From Malachius bipustulatus (taxonomy: Eukaryota > Arthropoda > Insecta > Coleoptera > Melyridae), in assembly GCA_910589415.1 (NCBI GenBank), contig OU342632.1, positions 48,411,341-48,475,340 of the forward strand: a stretch of DNA of 64,000 nt. Direction: 5' to 3'. The position numbers and the translations under genes were made by a program. Below the pieces are notes generated by a model. That model worked only from the letters and a program-made list of their open reading frames with translations. It searched no databases and was not told the DNA's origin. Below are positions 1 to 11,221 of this stretch, piece by piece (positions within the stretch are counted from its first letter, which is position 1; each line of letters opens with the position of its first letter).

Positions 1-61
1 TAAAAGAGTCTTTTTTAGCACCTACATAACCCTACTTTTAATTTTTTTGAGACACATGAAA

Positions 62-445
62 TAACAAAGTTAAAGGGGGGCGACATTATAATGAATCACC
101 CTGTACATGTGAGCTGTTTTTCTCTATCTTGAGCCGTTTTCGTTGAACTTCAAAAATGACGATTTTCACTTGTTTATAACTCACAAACTTCTGGATTTAA
201 ACACCAACTGTAAAAACGAATCTTATTTCCTCTTCTCAGACAATCTAAAAATGCAATAACATAGGTACATTCCATCTAAAAAAACATAACTTTGATATGC
301 CACTGTCATATGGAACACTCTGTATACAAAATAATTTTAAATTATGACCATCATGATTCTGTACTTGAATTTTCAAAAAGTTTTATGAAAAAGTCCATCG
401 TTTGGCCTACAGAGACCGCTTCGAATAAGCGGGACACCTGTATAG
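62..445. repeat. Single arm of palindromic repeat family A
   Basis: This stretch matches 11222-11480 and the right arm of the palindrome at 55702-56500. Shared phrases include the core around 'cacttgtttataactcaca' and the end 'agaccgctt...gggacacctgtata'. Only one arm is present here, so this is a truncated copy of a foldback element. An inverted fragment of the outer end recurs at 51170-51270. Non-coding. Confidence 0.7.
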
Positions 446-1094
446 TAGAATTTTTTTAAACATTAGTATTTTATTAATCATCAATCATGCAGAGATTTTA
501 CAAAGTAAGGGTTGAAAACATAAATTTTATAATGGATTTTTGTCCTTGTATCCATCTCCTTCTTAAAATAAAATTTGGTAAATATTTACATCCACGTATC
601 CGAAGTTTCATCAATTTTTTCAGGACCGAGGAGCGAAATAGGGGTGCTGGGTGGGTAAGAAGCTAAAAACAGCCATTGCAAACTAATATTAAGGTCACAA
701 CTAAGGCCTCTTTGACACTATGGTCGCATTTCTATTTTTCTCTTCACTTTCAGGGCAAGGAATATCTTCGATATTAACGGTAGTACGATTATTATTTTGA
801 TATTTGCATTTATTTTGCATTTGCATTCCAAAAAGCGTGACATCAATCCTTGTAGTCTGGATAGGATATGAGAAAGTGGATAGTGGGTTTGTCCTGCTCT
901 GTACGCTTCGAAGCAGTTGGCATTGTCGTCAAGTTGTTACTTCCGAGATCCGGCATATTTATTCGCGATTCTCGCCAGGACGGGACTCTCAAAACCTATT
1001 TTTAGTGCTATTTTTTTTGGCTAACCATGCATTTGCAAAGCAAACGAATATCATCCTGGTGTTACTATAGGTAGGTATGTCCTCCACCCCTATA
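446..1094. other. No gene recognised
   Basis: AT-rich sequence. The only open frame (804-1070, +) has no recognisable domain, splice context or homology that I can see. It directly abuts the transposon beginning at 1095. Confidence 0.5.
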
Positions 1095-3311
1095 CAGGGT
1101 GTAACTAAATAAGTGTAAAACATTTAAGGGGGTGATTCCTCATCAAAAAAAAGATAGGATCTTTCACATAAAGAAACTTCATTGGATCATCCCTTGTTAA
1201 GATAAAACCCCTAAAAGGGGGTACATAAAATTTGTTGAACAATTTTTTTCACAAGCACTAAAAAAGTTACAATATTGAAACTAACCTGACATTTTCTACT
1301 ACCAAAAAGACACTTTGCCGTAATTTATTTGGTTTACCCCATGGTTGTAAGGGGTGGAAAACGCAACCCCTAAAATTTATTTCCAATGCAACTTTTTGTC
1401 TTATTATTTGTTTACCATTTAAAAACTTATTTCTTATGGCCTGTTTCATTCTAAACAAAAAATGTCTCTTGAATTTACCAAAAAATTATTTTATGAACAA
1501 CTACAGAAATACATCGTCATAAATGCGAACTGGGTTTATTGTTATTTTGTAGTTACTACCTGCATTAGATGATTAAAGGGGAATAAACAAAACTAATTTA
1601 TTAATAACAAAACATACAACATGTAGAAATTATAGTAAATGTTCAACATGTCTACCTTCAGACATTATGCATGCGTCTAGACGTTGGCGCATTGAGCCAC
1701 GTATTCGCTCAAATATTCCTGGAGTCTATCTTATTACCCTGCATGCATCGATGATGCGGTTTCTTAAGTCCTCTACATCGCGAATAGGAGTACGATAAAC
1801 CAAATGCTGTAAATGGCCCCAAGTAGAGAAATCGAGAGGATTGAGATCCGGGGATCAAGCGGGCCAATTTTGTGGTCCTCCTCGACCTATCCACTGATTT
1901 GCATATGTTTCAGTTAAATGCTGACGTGCTACTTGACTAAAATGGGCGGGAGCTCCATCATGCATAAAAAACATATATCCCTTCTGAGGCCCAAAGGAAC
2001 TTCCTCCAGCAGTACGGGATGCACTTCTCTTAAAAATTGAACGTTTGCCTCACCATTTAATCGGGGAGGTAGAAAACGAGGCCCAATTAAATAAACCCCA
2101 ATAACTCCGACCCACACGTTAAGAGAAAACTGTTCTTGATGGTTAGTTTCGACAATAGCGTGAGGGTTTTCATCAGCCCATATGTGGTAATTATGAAAAT
2201 TAATAATCTTGTCCCGAGAAAAACTACATTCGTCTGTGAATTCGATCGTCTTCAGATTTCTTCTAATCATTTCCAGCATCCAATTGCAAAATTCAAGACG
2301 GTTCGGAAAGTCTCGCGGTAACAGTGCCTGTACTCGTTGCAGATGGTAAGGGTATAAGAGTTGTTCCTTTAAAATTCGAAAGACCGTCATATGATCAACA
2401 TCTGGCTGGAAATCAATCTTTCTAGTACTGGTAGTAGGTTGTTCTTCAATCAAATTAAGTACTGCTTGCTCAAGCTGTGGTGTTCTTACTTCTCGATGGC
2501 GACCACAATCCTGCATTCTTTTGTCGAATGAACCATATTCTCGTAATCGTTGATGAAGTCGGGCAAATATTCTATGTGAAGGATGCTGCCGTTGAGGATA
2601 CATTTCAGCATATCTTCTAGAAGCTTCTAACCCATTCCCCTGCGACAGACCGTAAACGTAATGCATATCAGCCATTTCCTCATTTGTGTATGCCATTTTA
2701 ATAACAAGTGAATTATTAAAGTAACAAATTAAGAACAGAACAACAATACACAATTAGTATTACCTCAATTTCAAAAATTTACAAACTGACAGCTTGATAC
2801 CAATTTAATTGTCACTATCGCTAATAGCGGCCTACTGGATAAATTAGTTTCGTATTTTCGTTTTATGGCGATATGTACCTTGGTCGTAAGATAATTTTTT
2901 GCTGTGATGGTTTATTTTGTGCAAAAAATTCAAGAGACATTTTTTGTTTAGAATGAAACAGGCTATCGGAAATAAATTTTTAAATGGTAAACATTATAAT
3001 AAGACAAAAAGTTGCATTGGAAATAAATTTTAGGGGTCGCGTTTTCCACCCCTTACAACCATGGGGTAAACCAAATAAATTACTGGCTAAGTGTCTTTTT
3101 GGTAGTAGAAAATGTCAGGTTAGTTTCAATATTGTAACTTTTTTAGTGATTGTGAAAAAAATTGTTAAACAAATTTTATGTACCCCCTTTAAGGGGCTGT
3201 ATCTTTACAAGGGATGCTCCAATTAAGTTTCTTTATATGAAAGATCCTATCTTTTTTTCGATGGGGAATCACCCCCTTAAATCTTTTACACACTTATTTA
3301 GTTACACCCTG
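1095..3311 (-). mobile_element. Tc1/mariner-like DNA transposon with ~385-bp terminal inverted repeats
   Basis: The left end (1095 to about 1480) begins CAGGGTGTAACTAAATAAG. The right end (about 2929-3311) is its reverse complement, with small differences throughout. TA lies directly outside the left end; the right flank reads C then TATA, so the TA target duplication is probable but has one extra base. A single transposase remnant lies between the arms on the minus strand. The inverted repeats are much longer than in classic mariner elements. The element is about 2.2 kb and is inactive because the transposase is broken. Confidence 0.85.
1630..2696 (-). pseudogene. Broken IS630/Tc1/mariner-type transposase
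   Basis: The ATG at 2696 opens MAYTNEEMADMHYVYG, followed by a helix-turn-helix N-terminus of the kind found ahead of insect mariner-like transposases. A first catalytic Asp is seen in FTDECSF. The second lies in MHDGAPAHF, which is reached only after a frameshift near 1950-1975. The third lies in SPDLNPLDF, just beyond an in-frame TGA at 1855-1857 that is probably a decayed CGA. A second stop lies at 1726-1728. In its normal role the enzyme would cut and paste the element through a DDD/E triad. With one frameshift and two stops it cannot make a complete protein. Its position inside the inverted repeats identifies it as the element's own gene. Confidence 0.8.
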
Positions 3312-3513
3312 CTATAGGTGCCATAGTGAAACTGTTAGGATACCCGTATGTAAATATGACCTAAAACTTTTAGTAATTCTTTAACACTCGAACAAGTGGT
3401 AAGTTTTTGACGATTCTCCCGCAACCCACTGCCGAAATTATAACAGTTATTACCCTGAAAACTAAGGGACCACTTCTGGATATTTACCAAAATCTTTGGT
3501 GATTATTGAAATG

Positions 3514-3907
3514 AGCGGCATGGGTATATAGGGCGAAATGGCTTATACTATCGGATAGCTTGTGTCTCTAGGAGTATCAAGGTACCATTGAATTTTTGCG
3601 GCGGCAAGTAATAGTCGAGAAATAAGGCCTTAAAGTTTCATCCTTGCCCTAATACGCGTATATTCGTACAGATGCGCTCGAACAGGAAGCTGGCACTCCG
3701 TCGAACACACGACGATCGAGACTATCGAGAGCGTACTTCCCGTTTGAACGCATATGTACGAATACACGTATTAGGGCAAGGATGAAACTTTAAGACCTTT
3801 TTTCTCGACTATTACTTGCCGCCGCAAAAATTCAATGGTACCTTGATACTCCTAGAGACACAAGCTATCCGATAGTATAAGCCATTTCGCCCTATATCCA
3901 TGCCGCT
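3514..3907. repeat. ~394-bp palindrome flanked by a short direct repeat
   Basis: The left arm starts at gcggcatgg and runs through 'gggcgaaatggct'. The right arm returns the same sequence inverted, ending ccatgccgc. The centre lies near 3711 and is itself imperfectly self-complementary. A direct repeat of about 16 bp (ATTTACCAAAATCTTT at 3482, ATTTACCAAATCTTT near 3916) sits about 15-30 bp outside the arms. The whole resembles a non-autonomous foldback element. No ORF. Confidence 0.75.
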
Positions 3908-4091
3908 AATGTACATATTTACCAAATCTTTAATTGGCCGCCTTATCGCTTTCCACGTACCTGCACTATTATCCTAAAATAAACCAAGGAACTACCTCCT
4001 ACAGTATTAACACAACATTAATCAGGACACATTTTGTACTACACATACAACACAAAAAATAATTAGGTATAGGTATAGAGTAACGTCTTAC

Positions 4092-4478
4092 AGTTAGAAT
4101 TTGAATGTTATTGTTAACGTTTTCGCCGCCCTGGCTCCCATACAAAATGCAATATTCAATCCACTGACGAACAACAGCTGCATCCAAACAGGTCTTCCCT
4201 TCTAAATTAATTTTTATCTCGGACTCAATGATAAGCTGATGAATTATATTAAATACTCCAGTCACAGAATCGTTGTTCACTTTACGAGTGCAAATCTGTT
4301 AAGAAAATATCAATTACATAGGGTTATTATATTTATTGTTATAGGTAGACCAAAATCATTGAAGCTTTATAGGCAAGTAGTAGGTACTTACTCCAAAGTC
4401 GTTCAATGATATCTTGCCGGTATTAACGTTTAAATATTTGGAGACTAAACTTAAACAAGGTAATATTCGTTTTTCCAT
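4092..4478 (-). CDS. AIMP3/EEF1E1-like gene, coding exons 1 and 2 (partial)
   Basis: Exon 1 is 4478-4392 (ATG at 4478, 29 codons, ending in GGA before gtaagt). Exon 2 is 4295-4092 (after aacag, 68 codons, ending ACT before gtaaga). Both junctions are phase 0 and the intron is 96 bp. Exon 2 contains VTGVFNIIHQLI and, about 20 residues on, VVRQWIEYCILYG. This matches the GST-like region of aminoacyl-tRNA synthetase complex protein AIMP3 (EF-1 epsilon-1), where the family has LTG...IVQQWLEY. In animals the protein is a scaffold of the multisynthetase complex and tethers Met-tRNA synthetase. The C-terminal exon (the alpha-helical GST-C half) is not found downstream within the window. That flank holds a palindrome and a 2.2-kb transposon, so the gene either continues beyond position 1 or is truncated. 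Identification is from motif order and splice fit. Confidence 0.65.
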
Positions 4479-4879
4479 TTTTGAAATATGTAAAATTAAC
4501 AGTGCTTCGCTTATTATTATTGAGACCAAGTGGAACTGAAGAACTTAAGCTTAAGATTTAAGAAGAGATTAGGGATAGGGAAGGGAAGGGAAGAGAAAAT
4601 TTAAATGATGAAAATAATGGAATAGAATAGAATAGAAAATAGAAAAATAAATAGAATAGAAATGAAAATAATGAAATGAAATATCAAATTTCAGGTTATG
4701 TGCGATGTCATCGAATGGTCATCGACCATCGAAGATCGAACCAAAGACCTACACAATATAAATGGACTGAGTTGTGTGACCACTGACCAGTGTAGTGAAG
4801 TGTCGTATTCTTTACCTTTATTCTTTACGCGATTCTTTACGGGTAAAGAATTCATTCTATAGGTTGTTTTCTAATTGAA
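4479..4879. other. Upstream region of the AIMP3-like gene with a simple repeat
   Basis: Contains an A-rich imperfect microsatellite at about 4595-4690 built on AATAG/GAAAT units. A cluster of ATTCTTTAC and GTAAAGAAT motifs lies at about 4809-4856. No ORF of note. The region presumably includes the promoter of the minus-strand gene, but no TATA box or Inr can be placed with confidence. Confidence 0.4.
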
Positions 4880-5420
4880 TGTCAATATTTAAGGAGGTGA
4901 TTTTTGGGTCCATTTTAGGAAGAAAATTTCATAAGAACGTTTGTCCTAAAAGTCTTAACTTTTGAGACACAGGGTGATATAGTTTTATTAAAATAAATAA
5001 TTTTTTCGTAATATCTATATAATACCGCTCTGGATATTTTAATGAAATTTCGTATACAGGTATTACGCATCAAGGGGCATTTTTTCATGTACCACTTTTC
5101 ATTTTATTTCCACTAGTGTCGATAGTGCACGATCGTGCAGAATTTTACCTGCATATTTTGGCAGACATTGATAATACGCCACTGATTTCTGTTGAAATAG
5201 AAATCATTTTTGGAATCCCCATTCATTTCCAAGCAAATTTGATCGCTTATTTTCTCCAGCCCGATGCACGGTTTTTGCCTAAAAAAATAAAATCTGTTTC
5301 TCTACATGGTCACAATAAGATTATCGTTAAAGTAACAATAAAAAATATAAAAATATCCCAAGCAGCAAAATTGGTCGTTTCTGCGAAGAGATTAGGAAAT
5401 TCTGTCCTATTTTAGTCAAA
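4880..5420. repeat. Dispersed repeat family B, copy 1
   Basis: The stretch with 'aggaggtgatttttgggtcc', 'gtttgtcctaaaagtctt' and 'acagggtgatatag' resembles 27770-28075, where the same order of phrases occurs. An open frame at 5116-5415 lies within or beside the repeat. It shows no domain that I recognise and is treated as chance coding. Confidence 0.45.
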
Positions 5421-7028
5421 ACTACTTATATTTTACTTAACTTTCGACTTTCAAGTATTTTCTGAAGTAATGTTTTAGACCGTTTTTTACTTTGAAGACA
5501 TTTAACTTGTAATAAACTATTTGTATTCAGTATTCGCCACTATAATTAGTTAGAATCTAGAATTTTTAAAGATAAATGCACATGGAATCGTTTTCTAGAT
5601 CGCTTAAATATTAAAACGATTTTATTAATCGATTTAAATAACATGCAGTGTGAGAATTGAAATTACCTACTGTGACAAATTTCAACAGTACGTCCCATTG
5701 TAAGTATATAGCTGACGGCATAAACTGTGGTAATATAAAGTTTCCTTGCTAACTGAATCGATTCATTTACGATTTCAGTTAGTTTGTCTCATGGTTCAAT
5801 ACCCCCGTTAGATCCCATGCATTTAGGAAAGTTTGTGAACCAGTATATAGAGTTATGTAGTATGTAGCATTAATAAGAGTTCCTAGATGAATTTTTCCAC
5901 TCGTCAATAAGCAGTTATACATGTTGAGGGATCCAGATGTCTTCTCTCGATACTAGTATTTCCCTTGGCGGTACCAAATTTTTTCGGTATATTTTTTTCA
6001 GATCAAGTACGTGATGGTGTTGGTAGCTTAACTGATATATTATTTGATGATGATATGCCAGAGCTAGTCTCGCCAGATCAGAAAGTGGTCTAGCAAGACT
6101 AGCAGATGGCGACTGCAGTCGTGAAACGCCGAATGACGTGTTCGTGTCGGTGGTGGTGGTGATAGTATAAACTTGAAGCAAAACCCTGAAATAAATAAGT
6201 ATAATCATTACTTCACTCAATTTTTTTTTATAACTGAAAGTTTCAAACATATAGGTACTTTATCAAACCTCTGTTTCCAGCTCCACCTCTACTTCGACAT
6301 GTAACTATACCATAGTCATAGTGTCTTCATGAAAAAAAATTCTTCACAAAATACTTCTCTGGGTGTTTCGGGTATTATTTCTGAAGAAATATATTTGTAA
6401 CTTGTTGTATTAATTTCCTCTTCCAAACTTGACTTATAAATTGGCAGTCGTACGAATGATCGGACTGATTCATTATCATTTTGATAGTGGTCCAATGTTC
6501 ACGTTTTTGAACTTTTCCTTCTGATAAAAATAATTACTACTCGAAGTAGTGGGAATTAAATCTGCTGGTTCAGGACATAAAATGTGTAAAAATCATGATT
6601 GAATGGAAGTGCGAATAAAAATCAAGAATTGAATTTAAGTAAAATATAATAATATACCTACTCACTCAGCAACGATTTGACTTTAACTTACCTATGTGCT
6701 ATGTGCCTTATTTAATCTATAGAAACTGCGGTATTAGCAAGGTATTTCTCACATATTCGCATATTATGTTCCACAACACATAAAGCAACATGCCTAATTT
6801 TTATTGTTATTTATTTTAATTTCGGTCAACTGGAGCTCAGAATATTCCTGAATTTTGACTTCTGCCAACCATCGTAATCTAATCGTAATAATAATAAAAT
6901 AACTTAAACAATAATAATTGGTTATCAAGACAAACATAGAACATAACCTTGCTTTTCAATTGTTTTCGTTTTTTACGTATTCTTTACATTGTTTACGTCA
7001 AACGTAGAGGATGAATTCTTTAAGCGTA
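5421..7028. other. No confident gene; one possible minus-strand exon
   Basis: AT-rich intergenic sequence. On the minus strand a good acceptor (ttatttatttcag, near 6190) is followed by about 90 open codons down to 5915. The peptide is low-complexity at its start (a Thr run) and unlike any family I know, so I do not call it a gene. Confidence 0.35.
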
Positions 7029-7156
7029 AAGGCATATCGTCGGCTTAATCGGCAAATGACGTACCTAAGTCCATTATTTTCAAAAAATTAAAGCGCCATC
7101 TCTTAGAAATCGACTAAAGCTATCTGTATAGAAAATATCGTTTGTCCAGTTTAATA

Positions 7157-7799
7157 CAGGTGATCCCAAAATGGCGGACACGGACACCACCACAGCATCC
7201 ATTGTGGATTAAAGATTCTAAGTTCACTTATACTTTTTTCTCCAGTATGGCCCCCTTAAGAAGATATATGACCACTTTTGTGGACAAAAAAGTCACAACA
7301 CTGCACTACCCTTCTTCAGGCAGAAAAATAATGTCTAGGTCTAACAATAATACCCAGATAGATGTTACCATGGAAACATATGAAATGGCAGATCCAACAA
7401 AGTTAAAAACAATAATCATCGTTGCGCGGATACATATTTGATGATGTTATTCAAAATTTATTTTAGTTGCATTAGTTGAGCTCGAATTTGAACAACGATG
7501 CCACATTGAAAAATTGTTTTGAACTCAAGGAATAGGTAAACTTTTAATGCCTGTAATTCCGTTCCCGATAATATAAATAATAAAAAGCAAACACTATCGT
7601 TATAGTTATGTGAAACCATGTGCTTTTCCAGTGTGGGTTGTTTAAAGTTGACTGCCATTTTGATTTAAATTTTCGAAAAAGGACACCCTATATCTCGGTA
7701 ACGAAGCCGAGGAAACCATTTTTGTTTTAAATTTACAGTCTTTCTGAACATCCTCTACAACACCCTGTATACCGTGTCCGCCATTTCGGGATCACCCTG
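7157..7799. mobile_element. MITE family C, copy 1 (~640 bp)
   Basis: Ends are inverted: CAGGTGATCCCAAAATGGCG at the left and cgccatttcgggatcaccctg at the right, followed by TATA. A second copy lies inverted at about 36633-37247 and shares most of its length. Open frames at 7142-7441 (+) and 7458-7658 (-) lie inside the element and are not conserved as frames between the copies. It has no transposase, so it is non-autonomous. Confidence 0.75.
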
Positions 7800-8531
7800 T
7801 ATACAGACCCTGTATACACACAAAATTCTGTGTTGAAAATTTTAGTTTTAGAGCATTTGAAACGAACTATTTAACCCTAGAGGGGAAAAATAGTCGCTGA
7901 GAGCATGAGACAAGAGAAACAAGGGTCGTAGGTTGAGTCGCTAGTCTAAGAGGGTCAACAATAACAAGCGGGTCAGCAGAATAACAGGTTCTCTTTATTA
8001 AAATATAAAATATCACAATTATTTGAATACTATTAACTTGAGCACGGTTAACAGATAGTAAAAAGAATAACAAGAGCGTGCGGTGCTAGTCGAATGAATT
8101 GTTAGGATGGTTAAAAGGCACTTAGCTTCGTCTGGCTCTTCAGAGGTCTAGCTGGAAGTGGCCTGGGTCTTCTTGCTTGTCTCCGGAGAATCGGCCTGGC
8201 ACGGAAAAGGCAGGTGCCTCCGGGAATAATGTGCTTCCAGGTAAAAATGTGATCCGTAGCAAAAAATGTGCCTCCAGGTGAAAATGCAATCCGCAGGAAA
8301 AAGCTGCAATGTCATGTGTATCAGAAACACTCTTGCAATAATAAATGATCCGATCGAGTCTGCTTGCTAAGGTACATAGAATTATTCCCGTCCTCAAGAT
8401 AGGTTGGGATAAAAAGGTGACTGACAAAATTTTGCATGCGAACAAACTCGATCGGTTTAAAAGTTATAATTAAAATTAGCACAATTATAATTCTAGCACA
8501 ATTATTAATAACATCATTTTATGCCACTTAC

Positions 8532-8830
8532 CAAGCCAAAACGTGGGCGATGTTTAGAATAATTAAAAATAAATAACGTGAAAGTTCACGACGCCATTTC
8601 AGGAATCTCAGGTGTTTTGCGGAACCGACCTTCCTTTTGCGAGTTCCAGGAGAGAAAGAAAATGAAAACGCAGGTAGGTATGATGCTGAAACGCACCTCA
8701 CTGCAACTTGACAGTCGAGGTTACGACTCGAGTTGGTCGATGCACTAACCACCACTGTCACTCACGAACTGCGCACGCCCGCCGTTGTCTCTGTTTTACC
8801 GGCTATGTTACCGGCATCTAGCCGGTACGT
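8532..8830 (-). promoter_or_regulatory. GC/CpG-rich block ending in a splice donor; possible first exon
   Basis: In otherwise AT-rich sequence this block is rich in CpG. Read on the minus strand it ends in gcttg followed by gtaagtgg (exon end 8532), a strong donor. It carries about 75 open codons but no ATG in that frame, so it would be a non-coding or alternative-start first exon. No downstream exon could be matched. Sequence further along (8140-8440, -) repeats a phrase like cacattttyacctggargca, which argues for repeat origin. Confidence 0.25.
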
Positions 8831-9120
8831 ACGAAATGTACATTACACATTACATTAAAACTTTAGTTTATTTTAAGTTATAAAGTGTCTCTTGTAAAAT
8901 TTTGCATTTGGGACTTACGTCATTTGTCGATTAAGCCGACGATATCACTGATTGACACGAAAATTAGAAGTGATAGCTGAACGCAGCAACGCCTCAAACT
9001 CAAACCACAGAACAGCTAAAGTTATTTATGACGTTTATCACGTTTAATTTCATATTTTGTTTAAAACGATAACACATATTTTCTTGTTGACTTCTTAAAG
9101 AAAAAACAATAATACAATAA

Positions 9121-9196
9121 ACTGTGACTTGCGTTGTGACTCGGGACGGGACTCGGGAGTGAGTTAAAAACCTTAATTGCGGACATCGATAATCCG
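9121..9196 (+). other. Exon-like segment with donor, resembling 33925-33980
   Basis: Reads 'ctgtgacttgcgttgtgac' and, further on, a donor at 9197 (gtgagtgtttg). A related arrangement occurs near 33925: 'ctgtgacttccgtgagt' followed by gtgagttttcg and a similar intron-like stretch. They may be paralogous first exons or a shared repeat. No protein can be assigned. Confidence 0.2.
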
Positions 9197-9478
9197 GTGA
9201 GTGTTTGAATAAAATCATTTCAAATCTCTCTTGCTTGATTCTTTTTTTGCTCTCTTCATCAAAATCCTATAATAAATCAAATGAAAATCTTTTGTTGTAC
9301 TTTTTGTGAAAAAAGTATATTAGGTAAGTACTTGCACGTTTATTCCAATTTGTTAAATAAATGCAAGGCTCTTATTAGATTCGAAATTTATTATGACGTT
9401 GTGAGTTATTATTTATTAAGCTTAATAAGCTACCCCACATTAGCGAAACTGGGAAATCGGGCATGGAATAGGTAGTTA

Positions 9479-9963
9479 TTTTCATTCTCCCCTTGACGAA
9501 ATTGTAACTTTCTGTCTTGATAAGGCAACCGAAAGCGAAAGTAAAACATCCTAAGGTGATGCTAGGTGGTTGCTAGCTATGAAAAACTTTCGTGCCCTCG
9601 ACGGAAAAGTAGAAATGTCAGTTTGATTAACGTTTATTTACAAGGAAAATTAAATGTAAAACTACAATAAAAAATTCCAGTAAATCTTTCTGGAACATAC
9701 AAATAATTATTATTGTATGTTCCAGAAAGATTTACTGGAATTTGCAGCTTATTGAATGAAATTCATTTTGAACTAAACTACGATCAAGATTCTAAAATTA
9801 TAGCGGTACAGAGTTTTAAACTTGACAGTGTCATAAATTAATAACTTAAAACTATTGTTACTATGGTAATGTTGAAAACATGCCACCTTATAATAATTTC
9901 ATTGTTATCACTGAATCGTATTATTTTACTCATTTTTTCTAGTCCGTGCATGGTTCATAGCTT
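9479..9963 (+). mobile_element. MITE family O, truncated copy with internal hairpin
   Basis: Begins ttttcattctccccttg and is the inverted counterpart of 12375-12884. It carries a near-perfect internal hairpin at 9673-9742: aattccagtaaatctttctg, a loop, then its complement. The end opposite the ttttcattctccc terminus is missing. Together with the second copy it makes a roughly 3.4-kb foldback arrangement. Confidence 0.7.
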
Positions 9964-10605
9964 GTAATGTAATAAGGTATATTATTCAACAAGCGCATAA
10001 ATGATAGCTATTATCCACGAAGATGAAAAGTGCTGTAACATCTAAGTGGATAATAGCCATTATGCGCGAGTGGAATACTATATACTTTATCTACGAGTAT
10101 ACTTGAATAAAAATAATTTTACTTACGGTAGAATTAAATTTTTATGTAAAAAAGTTTTATGGATTGCAGTTCTATATTTATTAAAAAATTATTTGGGTTT
10201 GCAGTCAATTAAATTAAAGAACACTCTTTTTTCTACGTCAAGCTTTCGAATTAATTTTAATTCTTCTTCAGGACTATCTACAATATGATTAACAATATTA
10301 AATTTAGTATAAGGTGTTAAAAAGATGGTAATTATATACTTACAGAATTTGAGATTAAAATTTAAAGTTTGTAAAAATTGCTAACCATAGGACTATTTTT
10401 GTATACATTAAAAGCAACTAACACCAACAAAGATAAAATTACATAACTAATGAAGTTCAATTTCTAATTCAGGCCGAAATGATAAAAAAATTTTAAAGTT
10501 TTTTCTAATCTAAATGATTGACATATAAATAATAAATTTTTAAAAAAATTGAATAAAGATGATTTGATATCTAAAAATTATTTGTTTTTGACGACTTCAT
10601 TATTA
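9964..10605. other. Short hairpin, then AT-rich sequence without a gene
   Basis: A hairpin at about 9990-10070 pairs gcgcataaatgatagctatt with aatagccattatgcgc. It is one of several short foldbacks in the window that sit beside CTACGA-type motifs. The remaining sequence has only a short chance frame (10046-10288) that overlaps the hairpin. Confidence 0.45.
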
Positions 10606-11032
10606 TGTAAGTCCCCTATTGTTAGATAAAATTAATATTATTGTAATAACATTGAAGGAAAAAATAAAAATATCGGAAGAATCAAAACTATTTAAACTTT
10701 GGAATAAATTGAGACTATTGTAGGTTGTTTTCTTTATCAATTTTTACTAAAAATGTGTAAATGCTACTAAGATTTTCTACATCTTTCATGGAGTTCATAG
10801 CATTTGAATTTTGTTGAATTCTAATCATTTCTATAAGAGATGAACTCCATGAAAGATGTAGAAAATCTTAGTAGCATTTACACATTTTTAGTAAAAATTG
10901 ATAAAGAAAACAACCTACAATAGTCTCAATTTATTCCAAAGTTTAAATAGTTTTGATTCTTCCGATATTTTTATTTTTTCCTTCAATGTTATTACAATAA
11001 TATTAATTTTATCTAACAATAGGGGACTTACA
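10606..11032. repeat. 427-bp near-perfect palindrome
   Basis: Begins TGTAAGTCCCCTATTG and ends with the exact inverse. The arms are about 190 bp and nearly identical. The loop, about 10800-10840, contains 'gaattttgttgaattc'. Arm identity this high suggests recent insertion, strong constraint or gene conversion between arms. Non-coding. Confidence 0.85.
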
Positions 11033-11221
11033 TTTTTACAACGACATTTATCGATATCGTGAAAAATCGTATTTTTCATTATAGCTCGAAAACAAAAGAA
11101 GATAGCGAGTTCCGGTTTTCACCATTGAGTTCCTCTCAAAAAAAGCGATCGAGAATGTGCCATCCATTTTTCCATAGCTCTTATAGTTACCGAGATCTCC
11201 TATAGAAACATCCAAATTTGC

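Larger units (their letters stand above)
7029..8950. repeat. Distant ~36-bp inverted repeat pair
   Basis: The sequence atatcgtcggcttaatcg followed by (g/a)gcaaatgacgta at about 7033-7065 returns inverted at about 8917-8948. The two arms are about 1.9 kb apart. They could be the terminal repeats of an old element into which MITE C (7157-7799) has inserted. No transposase is visible between them. Confidence 0.5.

Noticed and set aside
1709..1894. 61-residue minus-strand frame
   Set aside because: Wrong frame over the transposase C-terminal region; the correct frame reads the SPDLNPLDF catalytic motif.
5116..5415. 99-residue plus-strand frame
   Set aside because: Lies in or beside dispersed repeat B; no domain, no splice or start context. 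Its Lys/Ile richness fits AT-rich chance coding.
5915..6250. 111-residue minus-strand frame with a good acceptor
   Set aside because: No recognisable domain, low-complexity start and no partner exon; kept only as a remark in the interval entry.
8140..8445. Two overlapping minus-strand frames
   Set aside because: They are based on a short repeated phrase (cacattttyacctggargca) and overlap in different frames, as chance frames do.
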